From Paenibacillus glycanilyticus NBRC 16618 (GTDB lineage: Bacteria; Bacillota; Bacilli; Paenibacillales; Paenibacillaceae): a DNA stretch of 64,000 bases. The notes under the pieces are model-generated. The model saw only the letters and a program-made list of their open reading frames with translations, was not told the origin of the DNA and ran no database searches. Shown here piece by piece: positions 17,392 to 25,657 of this stretch. Where the stretch lies: NCBI RefSeq assembly GCF_004000805.1, contig NZ_BILY01000014.1:1-64000 (forward strand). The letters run 5' to 3'. Positions within the stretch are counted from its first letter, which is position 1; every line of letters begins with the position of its first letter. Both the position numbers and the translations under genes were made by a program.

Positions 17392-17885
17392 CCCTCGCTC
17401 AATTCCTTTCTGAAAACTTTCCGGTCTTTAAAAAACCAGCTCACTAGAACGTGAACGGAGAGAAATATAATCGATAACACGATTGCCATCAGACTCCAGT
17501 GAAAATGAACATATTCCACCAATTCGGTTTTTGCGGCCAGCATCCCGTCGATTAAGGTGAGCAGTGAAATCCAGACACCAAAGTAAAAACACGTTATCCA
17601 TTTATTCGCCCGAGGTCTATGAATGTAATACAGACCGCTGGCAACAGGCGTCCACACCACTTTGAACGTGATATTTAAATCCGATGCTTTGGGAAATTCA
17701 CGTAATGGGTAGGCCACCAAATCAAATTGAACGAGCAGAATTTCTACTATCCATCCAACAGCCTGACACACAAGAAAGCACAACACAAATTCATGAGCTT
17801 TTGCTTTTGGAACAAAAAAATAGATGGTGGTTACACACACAAACCAGACTAGCAGCAATAAATTTCGTTCCATGTCCATGGCCAT
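17388..17885 (-). CDS. CBO0543-family membrane protein (first of a coupled pair)
   Basis: A membrane protein of about 165 residues, paralogous to its downstream partner: LLVWFVCVTTIYFFVPKAK, LVAYPLREFPKASDLNITFK, and a C-terminal AAKTELVEYVHFHWSLMAIV. The frame is open to ATG 17939, but the family usually begins right at the first membrane helix, so an ATG in the MAMDMERN stretch (17885, 17879 or 17873) is more likely; none has a good ribosome binding site. The function of the family is unknown. Tandem paralogues with a 4-base overlap suggest a heteromeric membrane complex (inference). Confidence 0.8.
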   Translation of the reverse strand: MAMDMERNLLLLVWFVCVTTIYFFVPKAKAHEFVLCFLVCQAVGWIVEILLVQFDLVAYPLREFPKASDLNITFKVVWTPVASGLYYIHRPRANKWITCFYFGVWISLLTLIDGMLAAKTELVEYVHFHWSLMAIVLSIIFLSVHVLVSWFFKDRKVFRKELSEG

Positions 17886-18018
17886 AGCTTGTACAGGAGA
17901 GGAGACTCCTATGTATGATGTACTTCTTATACTCATCATCTTGTGTTATAGACACTCACATGCAGTCATATAAATAGGTGATGGCAGTTCGAGCGTGTTG
18001 GGGGAGGCTTTCATACAA

Positions 18019-19107
18019 GTGATGTTACCGAGTGAAACGTATTTTGGTAAGCTTGAGGCGGTTTTTTTATTTTACGGAGCCATGCCTACAGGCGTAACGG
18101 TTTCAGAAACCGGGCGTATCTTCATTTGCTTTCCGAAATGGGGAGACGACGTTAAATTTACGGTGGCTGAAATCGTTAACGATACCATTCAGCCTTATCC
18201 TAGTATAGAAGCGAATGTGGTAAACCCATCGAATATCGCAACATCCTTCATTAGTGTTCAAAGTGTCGTTACGGATGGCAGGGGAACGCTTTGGGTACTG
18301 GATACGGGGGCTCCAAATTTCTCTGAACCCATCAAAGGCGGGGCAAAGCTAGTCGCTGTCGATTTAAATTCAAATACCATAAAAAGCGTTTATACCTTTA
18401 CGGATGATGTTGTCCTGCCAACCACTTATCTGAATGATGTCCGATTTGATTTTCGTGTCGGGAGAGCAGGTTACGCCTATATAACGGATTCGTCTTCCCG
18501 AGGGCCAGGAGCCATTATTGTCGTTGATTTAGAAACGGGCTATGCCTGGAGACGGTTAAACGGAGCAAATTCAACTTCGCCCGATCTCTTTTTCTTACCC
18601 AAAGTGGAAGGTAGAATCCTGATGAATCGCAACAAAGACGGATCTACTTCACCCTTTAGATTGGCATCCGATGGTATAGCGATTTCCCCGGACGGCAAGA
18701 CGTTGTATTTTTGTCCTCTCACCAGCCGTCAGCTCTACTCGATTTCAACGGAAGTCCTTAGAGACCGAACGATACCGGATAGGAATTTACAACATTACGT
18801 GAAGTATTGGGGAGAAAAAGGGGCATCCGATGGAATGATCACCGATGCAAAAGGAAACGTTTACGCCGGAGACTATGAAAATAATAGTATTCGAAAGATA
18901 TTGCCGAATGGAATTATGGAAACCATTGCGCATGATCCGAGAATGCTATGGCCGGATACTTTTTCTATTGGTCCAGATCAATACTTATATTTCATCGTGA
19001 ACCAATTACATCGGCAGTCAAGATTTCATTATGGCAATGACCTGCGGGAGAAGCCTTATAGTTTACTCCGTATGAAAATAGAAGAACCGCCGGCTCCTAC
19101 CTTTTAA
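18019..19107 (+). CDS. Yellow/major-royal-jelly-like beta-propeller protein
   Basis: A protein of about 362 residues of the MRJP/yellow superfamily, six-bladed propellers found in insects and scattered bacteria. Supporting stretches: GVTVSETGRIFICFPKWG, VTDGRGTLWVLDTG, TYLNDVRFDF, ASDGIAISPDGKTLYFCPL, GMITDAKGNVYAGDYENNSI. The start is placed at GTG 18019 (or ATG 18022) because GGGGAGG ends at 18007; an upstream GTG at 17995 precedes that site. No signal peptide is visible, so it is probably cytoplasmic. Some relatives are annotated as dopachrome-conversion-like or SMP-30-like lactonases; the substrate is unknown. Confidence 0.85.
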   Translation: MMLPSETYFGKLEAVFLFYGAMPTGVTVSETGRIFICFPKWGDDVKFTVAEIVNDTIQPYPSIEANVVNPSNIATSFISVQSVVTDGRGTLWVLDTGAPNFSEPIKGGAKLVAVDLNSNTIKSVYTFTDDVVLPTTYLNDVRFDFRVGRAGYAYITDSSSRGPGAIIVVDLETGYAWRRLNGANSTSPDLFFLPKVEGRILMNRNKDGSTSPFRLASDGIAISPDGKTLYFCPLTSRQLYSISTEVLRDRTIPDRNLQHYVKYWGEKGASDGMITDAKGNVYAGDYENNSIRKILPNGIMETIAHDPRMLWPDTFSIGPDQYLYFIVNQLHRQSRFHYGNDLREKPYSLLRMKIEEPPAPTF

Positions 19108-19124
19108 TGAATTTCGGATTACTG

Positions 19125-19163
19125 AACCGTTTCGCGGCAATTACCGCGAAACGGTTTTTTTGT
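19125..19163 (+). terminator. Strong intrinsic terminator after the yellow-like gene
   Basis: 13-base perfect stem AACCGTTTCGCGG (19125-19137) / CCGCGAAACGGTT (19144-19156) with a 6-base loop and seven T. Confidence 0.92.
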
Positions 19164-19212
19164 ATCCGCAGAATTTTTGTCATTTGTGTATTTTGAGAGC
19201 ATGGATTCTATT

Positions 19213-19222
19213 CATTTAAATG
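19213..19222. promoter_or_regulatory. CATTTAAATG palindrome upstream of the first racemase gene
   Basis: A perfect 10-base palindrome 124 bases before the racemase ATG. The same 10 bases form the centre of the 24-base palindrome at 21222-21245, upstream of the paralogous racemase. This makes it a candidate shared operator. Confidence 0.45.
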
Positions 19223-19345
19223 TTACAACTACGTTACATCTTGTATATATTTTTGAGATATGTTTTTTGCATGATTAGTTTAGCGCTATGAACGGAACAA
19301 AGTGAATGGCGTGAAGATTGAATGCGGCTAAGTGGGTGAACGAAG

Positions 19346-20068
19346 ATGGAACATGGGAGTTTAGGCATTATTGGCGGAATGGGTCCCAAAGCTACCTCGG
19401 TTTTTTTTGAAAGAATCATAAACAGAACAAATGCGGATATGGATCAGAATCACATTAATATCATTATTCTTAATCATACGAGTCTTCCTGACAGGACCGA
19501 TGTTCTTCGAAAGAAGGAAGGGGATCTATTCTTAGATCAAATTTCTAAAGATATGGCTCTCCTTCATCATGCCGGCGTGTCCAATATTGCAATACCCTGT
19601 AACACGGCACACTGCTTTTATAATGAGATGCAGGAAATGACCACCATTCCGATTATTAATATGGTTAACGAGACGCTTAAGCTTGTGGCGGATAAGTTTG
19701 GATCGGGCAGTAAAGTAGGGATTTTGGCGACGGATGGAACCTTGCATAACGGGCTATATAGCGAAGAATGCGAAAAATTGAAACTTAAACTATACAAGCC
19801 GAATGAAGAAATACAGAAACGTATCATGAGTATCATTTATAAGAAACTAAAGAAAAATCAACAGGTTAATCCGGCAGAAATCGAGGACATCATAGAGAAG
19901 CTGCTGAGCGACTTCGATTGCGACTGTGTCGTAATTGCTTGCACGGAATTATCAAGTATACCATTGCGGCAAAATATCAAAAGATATTGCATTGATGCTA
20001 TGGATGTGCTCGTAGAGCAATCCATTCTTCGTTCGGGTAAAAGCGTTAAAGTTGCTGATCTCGCATAA
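19346..20068 (+). CDS. Aspartate/glutamate racemase family protein
   Basis: A 240-residue cofactor-independent amino-acid racemase. Both catalytic cysteines are present: C85 in IPCNTAH and C199 in VIACTELS, together with the opening LGIIGGMGPKAT typical of aspartate racemases. It is closely related to the convergent gene at 20415-21161, and between them lies a deleted response regulator gene. Aspartate or a related acidic amino acid is the expected substrate; D-amino acids are used in peptidoglycan, in nonribosomal peptides and as signals in spores. The ATG has a weak ribosome binding site. Confidence 0.88.
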   Translation: MEHGSLGIIGGMGPKATSVFFERIINRTNADMDQNHINIIILNHTSLPDRTDVLRKKEGDLFLDQISKDMALLHHAGVSNIAIPCNTAHCFYNEMQEMTTIPIINMVNETLKLVADKFGSGSKVGILATDGTLHNGLYSEECEKLKLKLYKPNEEIQKRIMSIIYKKLKKNQQVNPAEIEDIIEKLLSDFDCDCVVIACTELSSIPLRQNIKRYCIDAMDVLVEQSILRSGKSVKVADLA

Positions 20069-20142
20069 TACCCGCATCACGGAAAGATATAACTCCTTCA
20101 ATCATTTCATAGAGTCAAGAGTTTGTTCAAAAGGGGGTTATT

Positions 20143-20413
20143 ATGTTGAAAGTACTTGTTGTAGAAGACGACTTCAGCATTTCCAGTGCCATATCTTACG
20201 CGCTTGGAGTTTGATCTTCTTGTTGAGCTTGCGTGTAATCCTGATCGGGTGTATTCCAGAAAGGTGCTGCTGAATCATTATGCCGGGGGAACCAGAACGG
20301 TAGATATACATATCCAAAGGCTCCGCAAGAAGCTTGAAAGATGGCAAGGGCTCATTCAAACGATTAACGGAATTGGTTATAAGTTTATTACAAAGCCACT
20401 GGATAATGAATGA
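20143..20413 (+). pseudogene. OmpR-family response regulator gene with the middle deleted
   Basis: The frame starting at ATG 20143 (good GGGGG site) encodes the beginning of a receiver domain (MLKVLVVEDDFSISSAISYA) and stops at TGA 20212. In another frame, 20195-20413 encodes a complete-looking C-terminal winged helix: LTRLEFDLLVELACNP, then TRTVDIHIQRLRKKLE, INGIGYKF. About 130 codons that should lie between (phospho-acceptor Asp, rest of the receiver, linker) are absent. The junction sequence 20195-20209 reads as ISYALG in the receiver frame and LTRLE in the DNA-binding frame, as expected if a deletion happened between short similar sequences. Confidence 0.88.
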
Positions 20414-20414
20414 A

Positions 20415-21161
20415 TTATTTTCTCGATAGATGCGTCTTTATCTTTAGGGCGGGCTTGATCGTACCGCCGGATAACGTAATGGACCGATTCACGAGAACAT
20501 CCAAGGCGTCGATATAGTAAGGCCGCACGGATTCGCCTAATTCTATGCAAGATAATTCCGTGCACGCGAGAACGACGCCGTCGCATTTCTCCCGCTGTAG
20601 CATTTCCGTCATAATACCTTCGAGCACACGAGAATCCGAATGACCGGTTTTTTTGATATCTTCATAGATGATGCTCATAATGCTTTGTTGCATGCTTGGG
20701 CTCGGGATGAACGGCTCAAGGCCGTATTGCCGCAGGACATCCGAATAGATATCGGTTTGAAGGGTGGCGTCGGTCGCGAGAATGCCGATTTTACTATTGG
20801 CTTTATGTTTCGCGAGCAGTTCTTCGACCGTTTCTCTTACCATGTTGACGATCGGAATAGCCGTCATGGCTTGAATGTCGTCGAAGAAACGATGCGCCGT
20901 ATTGCAAGGGATCACGATGTTCGACACTTCCGCATGCTCGAGCAACGCGATGTCCGCTTGGATCAACCGAAGGAACTGCTGATCTTTCCGCTCAAGGATC
21001 GAGCTCGTTCGGTCCGGCAATGACGCATGATTCAAAATAATCATGTCAATATGGTCCTGATCCGCTTCCGCTTCGGTGAATTCAATAACTCTCTCGAAAA
21101 AAACCGATGTCGCCTTTGGTCCCATCCCGCCGATCACGCCTAATAGGGATCGTCTCATCAT
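20415..21161 (-). CDS. Aspartate/glutamate racemase family protein (paralogue)
   Basis: A racemase of 248 residues from the chosen start, with LLGVIGGMGPKAT, catalytic Cys in VIPCNTAH and VLACTELS, and IDALDVLVNRS. It is similar over its whole length to the convergent racemase at 19346-20068. The ATG pair at 21161/21158 is preferred because AAGGTAGAG lies just upstream and the alignment with the paralogue begins there; an ATG at 21194 gives 11 more residues (MKKMMMQNKVE) without a ribosome binding site. It is divergent from the transglutaminase-like gene, and the intergenic space holds a perfect 24-base palindrome. Confidence 0.87.
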   Translation of the reverse strand: MMRRSLLGVIGGMGPKATSVFFERVIEFTEAEADQDHIDMIILNHASLPDRTSSILERKDQQFLRLIQADIALLEHAEVSNIVIPCNTAHRFFDDIQAMTAIPIVNMVRETVEELLAKHKANSKIGILATDATLQTDIYSDVLRQYGLEPFIPSPSMQQSIMSIIYEDIKKTGHSDSRVLEGIMTEMLQREKCDGVVLACTELSCIELGESVRPYYIDALDVLVNRSITLSGGTIKPALKIKTHLSRK

Positions 21162-21221
21162 CTCTACCTTATTTTGCATCATCATCTTTTTCATGTATTA
21201 ATACTATGAGAATTCGGTCAT

Positions 21222-21245
21222 AAATTTTCATTTAAATGAAAATTT
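21222..21245. promoter_or_regulatory. Perfect 24-base palindrome in the divergent racemase/transglutaminase promoter
   Basis: AAATTTTCATTT followed by its exact reverse complement AAATGAAAATTT. It is 61 bases upstream of the racemase start and about 90 upstream of the transglutaminase start. The core CATTTAAATG is repeated upstream of the other racemase gene (19213-19222). Likely a dimeric regulator's operator. Confidence 0.6.
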
Positions 21246-21336
21246 TTGAATCCCGAAATCCGGTTTTGGCTATAGTAAAGTGAACTGAATTGAATTGGAA
21301 TTATTCGCAAAGTTTCAACTGAAATGGGGTTGCCGC

Positions 21337-22260
21337 ATGCGCACTAAACGAACTAAACGTGCTAGACGTAACAAGGCCATCTTAGTATTTTCCTTCATTT
21401 TTATTGCCGCATTGGTTATATGGACCTCGATTGACAGCATATCGGCGGATACCAATCCCGCAGCCACGCCGACTGCCGCACCGACTGCCGCGTCTGCCGC
21501 GACGCCGGACACCAAGGCTGATACGGAGCCGCCCAAAATCACGGGAGTCAAAAATTTAACCGTCTTTATCGGAGACCGCGTTTCGTACAAAACCGGCGTA
21601 ACCGTTAAGGATAATCTCGATATGAACGTCCCTTTGGTCGTAGACACGGGCGGCGTCAACCTAAAGAAAGCCGGCGTTTACAACCTTACGTATATGGCCA
21701 AGGATGCCGCAGGCAACATAGCCCAAGCGGAGGCTACCGTAACGGTTAAGGTAAAACCTGCAAGCCCCCTCAACGAGGACGAACTGAATAAACTGGCGGA
21801 TACCGTACTCGCCAAGATCGTGACGGAAGACATGACGGATGTCGATAAGTTATGGGCAATCTTCAAATGGACGAAGTACAACATCGGCTATGTCGACAGC
21901 TCCAGCCACACCGATTGGAGAAAAGGCGCTCTTCAAGGGTTTAAACAAGGTACGGGCGACTGCTTCGTCTACTATGCCACCGCAAGGATGCTGATGGAGA
22001 GAAGCGGCTTCGAAACGCAAACCGTGATCCGGGACAAAGGCAGAAAAACGAAACATTTCTGGAGCTTAGTCAAAGTGGATGGCGCCTGGTATCACTTCGA
22101 TACCACTCCCACGATCAAAAAGAATACGACTTTCCTGCTTACAGACGCAGAGCTGGCCGAATTTAATAAGCAATTTAAGAACTACTACCTATTCGATAAG
22201 TCCAAACATCCGGCAACGCCGACCAAACCGCTCAAGGAAAGAAGCAAGTATCTTAAATAA
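21337..22260 (+). CDS. Membrane-anchored transglutaminase-like protein with Ig-like domain (Dlt-like operon gene 1)
   Basis: A 307-residue protein with an Arg/Lys-rich N-terminus, one hydrophobic segment (AILVFSFIFIAALVIW), an Ala/Thr/Pro-rich linker, a bacterial Ig-like DUF5011-type domain (PPKITGVKNLTVFIGD to VTVKVK) and a C-terminal transglutaminase-like fold. Papain-type triad candidates are Cys in GTGDCFVYYATARML, His in KHFWSLVKV and Asp in WYHFDTTPT. Start ATG 21337 is preferred (GGGGT upstream); a TTG at 21295 is possible. It is predicted to face the cell wall. It leads a six-gene unit with 18 bases to the adenylation gene. It could crosslink, cleave or transfer amide bonds in the wall; the substrate is unknown. 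Confidence 0.82.
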   Translation: MRTKRTKRARRNKAILVFSFIFIAALVIWTSIDSISADTNPAATPTAAPTAASAATPDTKADTEPPKITGVKNLTVFIGDRVSYKTGVTVKDNLDMNVPLVVDTGGVNLKKAGVYNLTYMAKDAAGNIAQAEATVTVKVKPASPLNEDELNKLADTVLAKIVTEDMTDVDKLWAIFKWTKYNIGYVDSSSHTDWRKGALQGFKQGTGDCFVYYATARMLMERSGFETQTVIRDKGRKTKHFWSLVKVDGAWYHFDTTPTIKKNTTFLLTDAELAEFNKQFKNYYLFDKSKHPATPTKPLKERSKYLK

Positions 22261-22278
22261 GGAGGGGAGGTTTGCCTT

Positions 22279-23796
22279 ATGCAGTTCAACGTCATGGAGT
22301 ATTTAGAGTATACGGTACGAAGAGTACCGGACAAAATAGCTTACGCGAACGACGAATTCAGCCTTACGTTCCAAGAAGTGTACGGGCAGTCCAGAGCGAT
22401 CGGAACGTTTCTAAACAGGCACCATTTGCAAAAGCAGCCAATCGTCGTATTCATGAACAGGAGTCCAAAAGCGATCGCGGCTTATTACGGCGTCATCTAC
22501 AGCGGCAATTTCTACGTACCGCTCGACGAAGAGATGCCCCGCACCCGCATCGAGACGATCGTTCGGAAGATAAATCCCGGCGTAATCATCTGCGACGAGT
22601 CGACGATGGCAACCGCCGATGCCATCGACTTTCAAGGGAACGTTCATCTGTTCGACGACTTGATTCAAGGTCCTGTCGACGACGAGGCATTAACCCGAAT
22701 ACGCCTTTCCGCCTTGGACACGGATCCTTTGTACGTCGTCTTCACGTCCGGCTCAACGGGCGTACCGAAGGGCGTCATCGCCAACCACAGATCGGTGATC
22801 GATTATATCGAGAACTTATCCGACGTGCTCTCGCTGTGCGAAGACACGATATTCGGGAACCAGACGCCGCTGTATCTCGATGCTTGCTTTAAAGAACTAT
22901 TTCCGACCCTGAAGTTCGGAGCGACGACGTATATCATCCCGAAGAGCCTGTTTATGTTCCCGCTCAAATTGGTGGAGTTCCTGAACGAGTATCGCATTAA
23001 CACCGTATGCTGGGTCGTATCGGCGTTAACGATGATCTCTTCCTTCAAAGTGCTGGACAAGCTGGTTCCGCAATATCTGCATACCGTCGCGTTCGGCAGC
23101 GAAGTATTCCCTGTGAAGCAATTCAATCTGTGGAGAAGAGCGTTGCCTAACGCGAAATTCGTTAACTTATACGGCCCAACCGAAGCGACCGGCATGTCGT
23201 GTTACTACAAGGTGGAACGGGCGTTCGAGGAACACGAGATTTTACCGATCGGCAGGCCGTTTCGGAATACCGAAATCCTCTTGCTCGGTGCAGGCGATCG
23301 TGAAGCCGCTCCCGGGGAAGCCGGAGAAATATGCATTCGGGGCACTTGCCTGACAATGGGCTATTACGGAGATTTCGCCAAAATGAACGAAGTCTTCGTA
23401 CAAAATCCGTTGAACGACCAGTATCCCGAACTGATCTACCGGACGGGGGATTTAGGCAAATACAACGAGCATGGCGAGCTGATGTTCGTCTCGCGCAAAG
23501 ATTACCAGATCAAGCATATGGGGTATCGCATAGAGCTCGGAGAAATTGAGGCAAACGTCAATCGGCTGGAAGGGATCAAAAGCGCTTGCTGCGTTTACGA
23601 CAAAACCATGGAGAAGATCGTCTTATTCTTCGTAGGCGAAACGGACGCCAGATCGATCGTCAAGGAACTGAAGCAACTGCTGCCGAAATATATGATTCCT
23701 AATCGGATTGAGCGGTTAGACGCGATGCCGCTCACGACGAACGGAAAAATCGATCGCGTTTACCTCAAAGAAACTTGCGTCAAGAAGGAGAGTTAA
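22279..23796 (+). CDS. Stand-alone amino-acid adenylation enzyme, DltA-like
   Basis: A 505-residue adenylate-forming enzyme of the NRPS/DltA group. Core motifs: YVVFTSGSTGVPKGV (A3), NLYGPTEATG (A5), YRTGDLGKY (A7), GYRIELGEIEANVNRLEGI (A8) and PLTTNGKIDR with the catalytic Lys (A10). The A4 region reads LYLDACFKELFPTL, keeping the Asp that contacts the substrate amino group in amino-acid-activating enzymes. It is followed 4 bases later by a carrier protein gene, so it should load an aminoacyl group onto that carrier. It is divergent enough from ordinary DltA that D-alanine cannot be assumed. Confidence 0.9.
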   Translation: MQFNVMEYLEYTVRRVPDKIAYANDEFSLTFQEVYGQSRAIGTFLNRHHLQKQPIVVFMNRSPKAIAAYYGVIYSGNFYVPLDEEMPRTRIETIVRKINPGVIICDESTMATADAIDFQGNVHLFDDLIQGPVDDEALTRIRLSALDTDPLYVVFTSGSTGVPKGVIANHRSVIDYIENLSDVLSLCEDTIFGNQTPLYLDACFKELFPTLKFGATTYIIPKSLFMFPLKLVEFLNEYRINTVCWVVSALTMISSFKVLDKLVPQYLHTVAFGSEVFPVKQFNLWRRALPNAKFVNLYGPTEATGMSCYYKVERAFEEHEILPIGRPFRNTEILLLGAGDREAAPGEAGEICIRGTCLTMGYYGDFAKMNEVFVQNPLNDQYPELIYRTGDLGKYNEHGELMFVSRKDYQIKHMGYRIELGEIEANVNRLEGIKSACCVYDKTMEKIVLFFVGETDARSIVKELKQLLPKYMIPNRIERLDAMPLTTNGKIDRVYLKETCVKKES

Positions 23797-23800
23797 GCAA

Positions 23801-24031
23801 ATGGATGAGTTATTGAAAATATTGGAAGATATGCACCCTGACATCGATTTTCGTCAATGCGATACGTTAATCAAGGATAAAGTGTTGGATTCGTTCGACA
23901 TCGTCACGCTGCTTGCGGAAATCGACGGCGAATTCGGCGTGACGATTCCCGTAGAGGAAATTACGCCGGATAACTTCAATTCCGCCCAGGCGTTGTATGC
24001 GTTAATCAAAAGACTATCTGACGATTTATAG
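23801..24031 (+). CDS. Acyl/peptidyl carrier protein, DltC-like
   Basis: A 76-residue carrier protein: four-helix ACP fold with the phosphopantetheine site in VLDSFDIVTLLAEID (Ser of DSF). It is acidic, as expected. It lies between the adenylation enzyme (4 bases upstream) and the MBOAT gene (9 bases downstream), which strongly suggests it ferries the activated aminoacyl group to the membrane acyltransferase. A phosphopantetheinyl transferase is not encoded in the window and must be supplied elsewhere. Confidence 0.9.
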   Translation: MDELLKILEDMHPDIDFRQCDTLIKDKVLDSFDIVTLLAEIDGEFGVTIPVEEITPDNFNSAQALYALIKRLSDDL

Positions 24032-24040
24032 GGGGAGACC

Positions 24041-25633
24041 ATGCTTTTCACCTCATACGGTTTCATTCTCTTTCTTGCTTCCTTGTTCGTCTTTTATTAT
24101 CTCATTCCGAGAAGATACCAGTGGGTATTGCTTCTCATCGCCAGCTATTTGTTCTATGCGTTCTCCGGGCTTCAATTTCTTGCTTATATCGCGGCAACGA
24201 CGGTTTGCGTTTATTATGCCGGACGCCGAATCGGCGACTTGGCGCAGACCGAATCCGCGTATCTACGGGAACATAAGCACGAATTGGCCAAATCCGTGAT
24301 CAACGAATACAAATCCAAGATGAAAGCTAGAAAACGGATTCCGATGCTGCTCGCCTTGTTCGTGGCCTTGGGCATACTTGCTTTTGTCAAATACACCGAT
24401 TTCGCGATCGCGAACATCAATCACATCGCCCGGGCTTTCGGAAGCGAAGGCGGCATTTCCTTCTGGACGATCGCCGTTCCGCTCGGCATTTCCTTCTATA
24501 CGTTTAAGAGCGCGGCTTACCTGATCGACGTCTACAGGGGCAAATTTCCGCCGGAGCGCAATCTGTTCAAGTTCGCGTTATTCGTTTCCTTTTTCCCCGA
24601 AGTCATACAAGGACCGATTAGCCGATTCGATCAATTGGGCAAGACGTTGTACGGCCCGCACGACTTCGACGGCCGCAACGTAAAGTTCGGCTTGCAGCGA
24701 ATCGCATGGGGATTTTTCAAAAAGCTGGTCATCGCCGATCAACTGATGGTTGCCGTTCGAACGATTTTCGACGATCCCGGTCACTATCATGGAGCGTTCG
24801 TGTTGGTTGGCATGTTGCTATACGCGTTTCAACTGTTGGCCGACTTTTCCGGCGGTATCGATATTACGATCGGGATTGCCCAAGTGCTAGGCGTCAAGGT
24901 TCAGGAAAATTTCCTAAGACCGTATTTCGCCAAATCGATCACGGATTACTGGCGCAGATGGCATATTTCGATGGGCGCTTGGTTCCGGGATTACGTCTTT
25001 TTCCCGATGTCCGTCTCGAAGCCGATGCTAGCCCTGTCGAAGTTCTCCCGCCGGCGGTTCGGCAATGCGATCGGCAAGCGCGCGCCCGTGTATCTAGCGA
25101 CTTTAACGACCTGGTTCGCCACCGGCATCTGGCACGGCTCCAGCTGGAACTTCATCGCATGGGGACTGGCGAACGGTATCATCATTCTTATCTCGCAAGA
25201 ACTGGAACCGTTCTACGATTGGTTCCATGGAAAGTTCAACGTCAAGCATACGTTCGGATTCCGCTCTTTCCAAGTCGTGCGGACGCTGCTGCTGATGAGC
25301 TCGATCCGGCTGTTCGACTGTTACATGGACGTGCCGCTGACGTTCAGGATGTTCGGGTCCATGTTCACGACCTTCAATTATCGAGTCTTATTCGACGGTT
25401 CGTTGCTTCATCTGGGCATCTCCTTTAGTCACTATGTCTTAATCCTGTTGAGCCTAGCGGTCGTCGGAATCGTCAGCTTGCTTCAAAGAAGCGGGAGCGT
25501 GAGGGAGAAGATAGAGGCGCAGCCGATTGGCGTAAGGTATTCGCTTTACGGCATGCTGATCCTCTCGATCCTGGTCTTCGGGGCTTACGGCGTCGGTTAT
25601 GACGCGAAGCAATTTATCTATAATCAGTTCTGA
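24041..25633 (+). CDS. MBOAT-family membrane O-acyltransferase, DltB/AlgI-like
   Basis: A 530-residue polytopic membrane protein. Family marks: LFTSYGFILFLASLFVFYYL at the N-terminus, VPLGISFYTFKSAAYLIDVY, FPEVIQGPISRFDQL, the helix-loop containing YWRRWHISMGAWFRDYVFFP, and the catalytic His (H365) in ATGIWHGSSWNFIAWGL. MBOAT proteins of this type accept an acyl group from a cytoplasmic carrier and hand it across the membrane, to teichoic acid (DltB), alginate (AlgI) or cellulose (WssH-type). The partners here, an adenylation enzyme and carrier, argue for aminoacyl rather than acetyl transfer (inference). Start at ATG after GGGGGAG. Confidence 0.93.
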   Translation: MLFTSYGFILFLASLFVFYYLIPRRYQWVLLLIASYLFYAFSGLQFLAYIAATTVCVYYAGRRIGDLAQTESAYLREHKHELAKSVINEYKSKMKARKRIPMLLALFVALGILAFVKYTDFAIANINHIARAFGSEGGISFWTIAVPLGISFYTFKSAAYLIDVYRGKFPPERNLFKFALFVSFFPEVIQGPISRFDQLGKTLYGPHDFDGRNVKFGLQRIAWGFFKKLVIADQLMVAVRTIFDDPGHYHGAFVLVGMLLYAFQLLADFSGGIDITIGIAQVLGVKVQENFLRPYFAKSITDYWRRWHISMGAWFRDYVFFPMSVSKPMLALSKFSRRRFGNAIGKRAPVYLATLTTWFATGIWHGSSWNFIAWGLANGIIILISQELEPFYDWFHGKFNVKHTFGFRSFQVVRTLLLMSSIRLFDCYMDVPLTFRMFGSMFTTFNYRVLFDGSLLHLGISFSHYVLILLSLAVVGIVSLLQRSGSVREKIEAQPIGVRYSLYGMLILSILVFGAYGVGYDAKQFIYNQF

Positions 25634-25657
25634 TTTCAAAGGAGGGATGAGGGGACA

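Noticed and set aside
22272-22892. A 206-codon Arg-rich frame inside the adenylation gene
   Set aside because: Same strand, another frame of a gene with complete A-domain motifs; Arg-rich composition is typical of a shadow frame.
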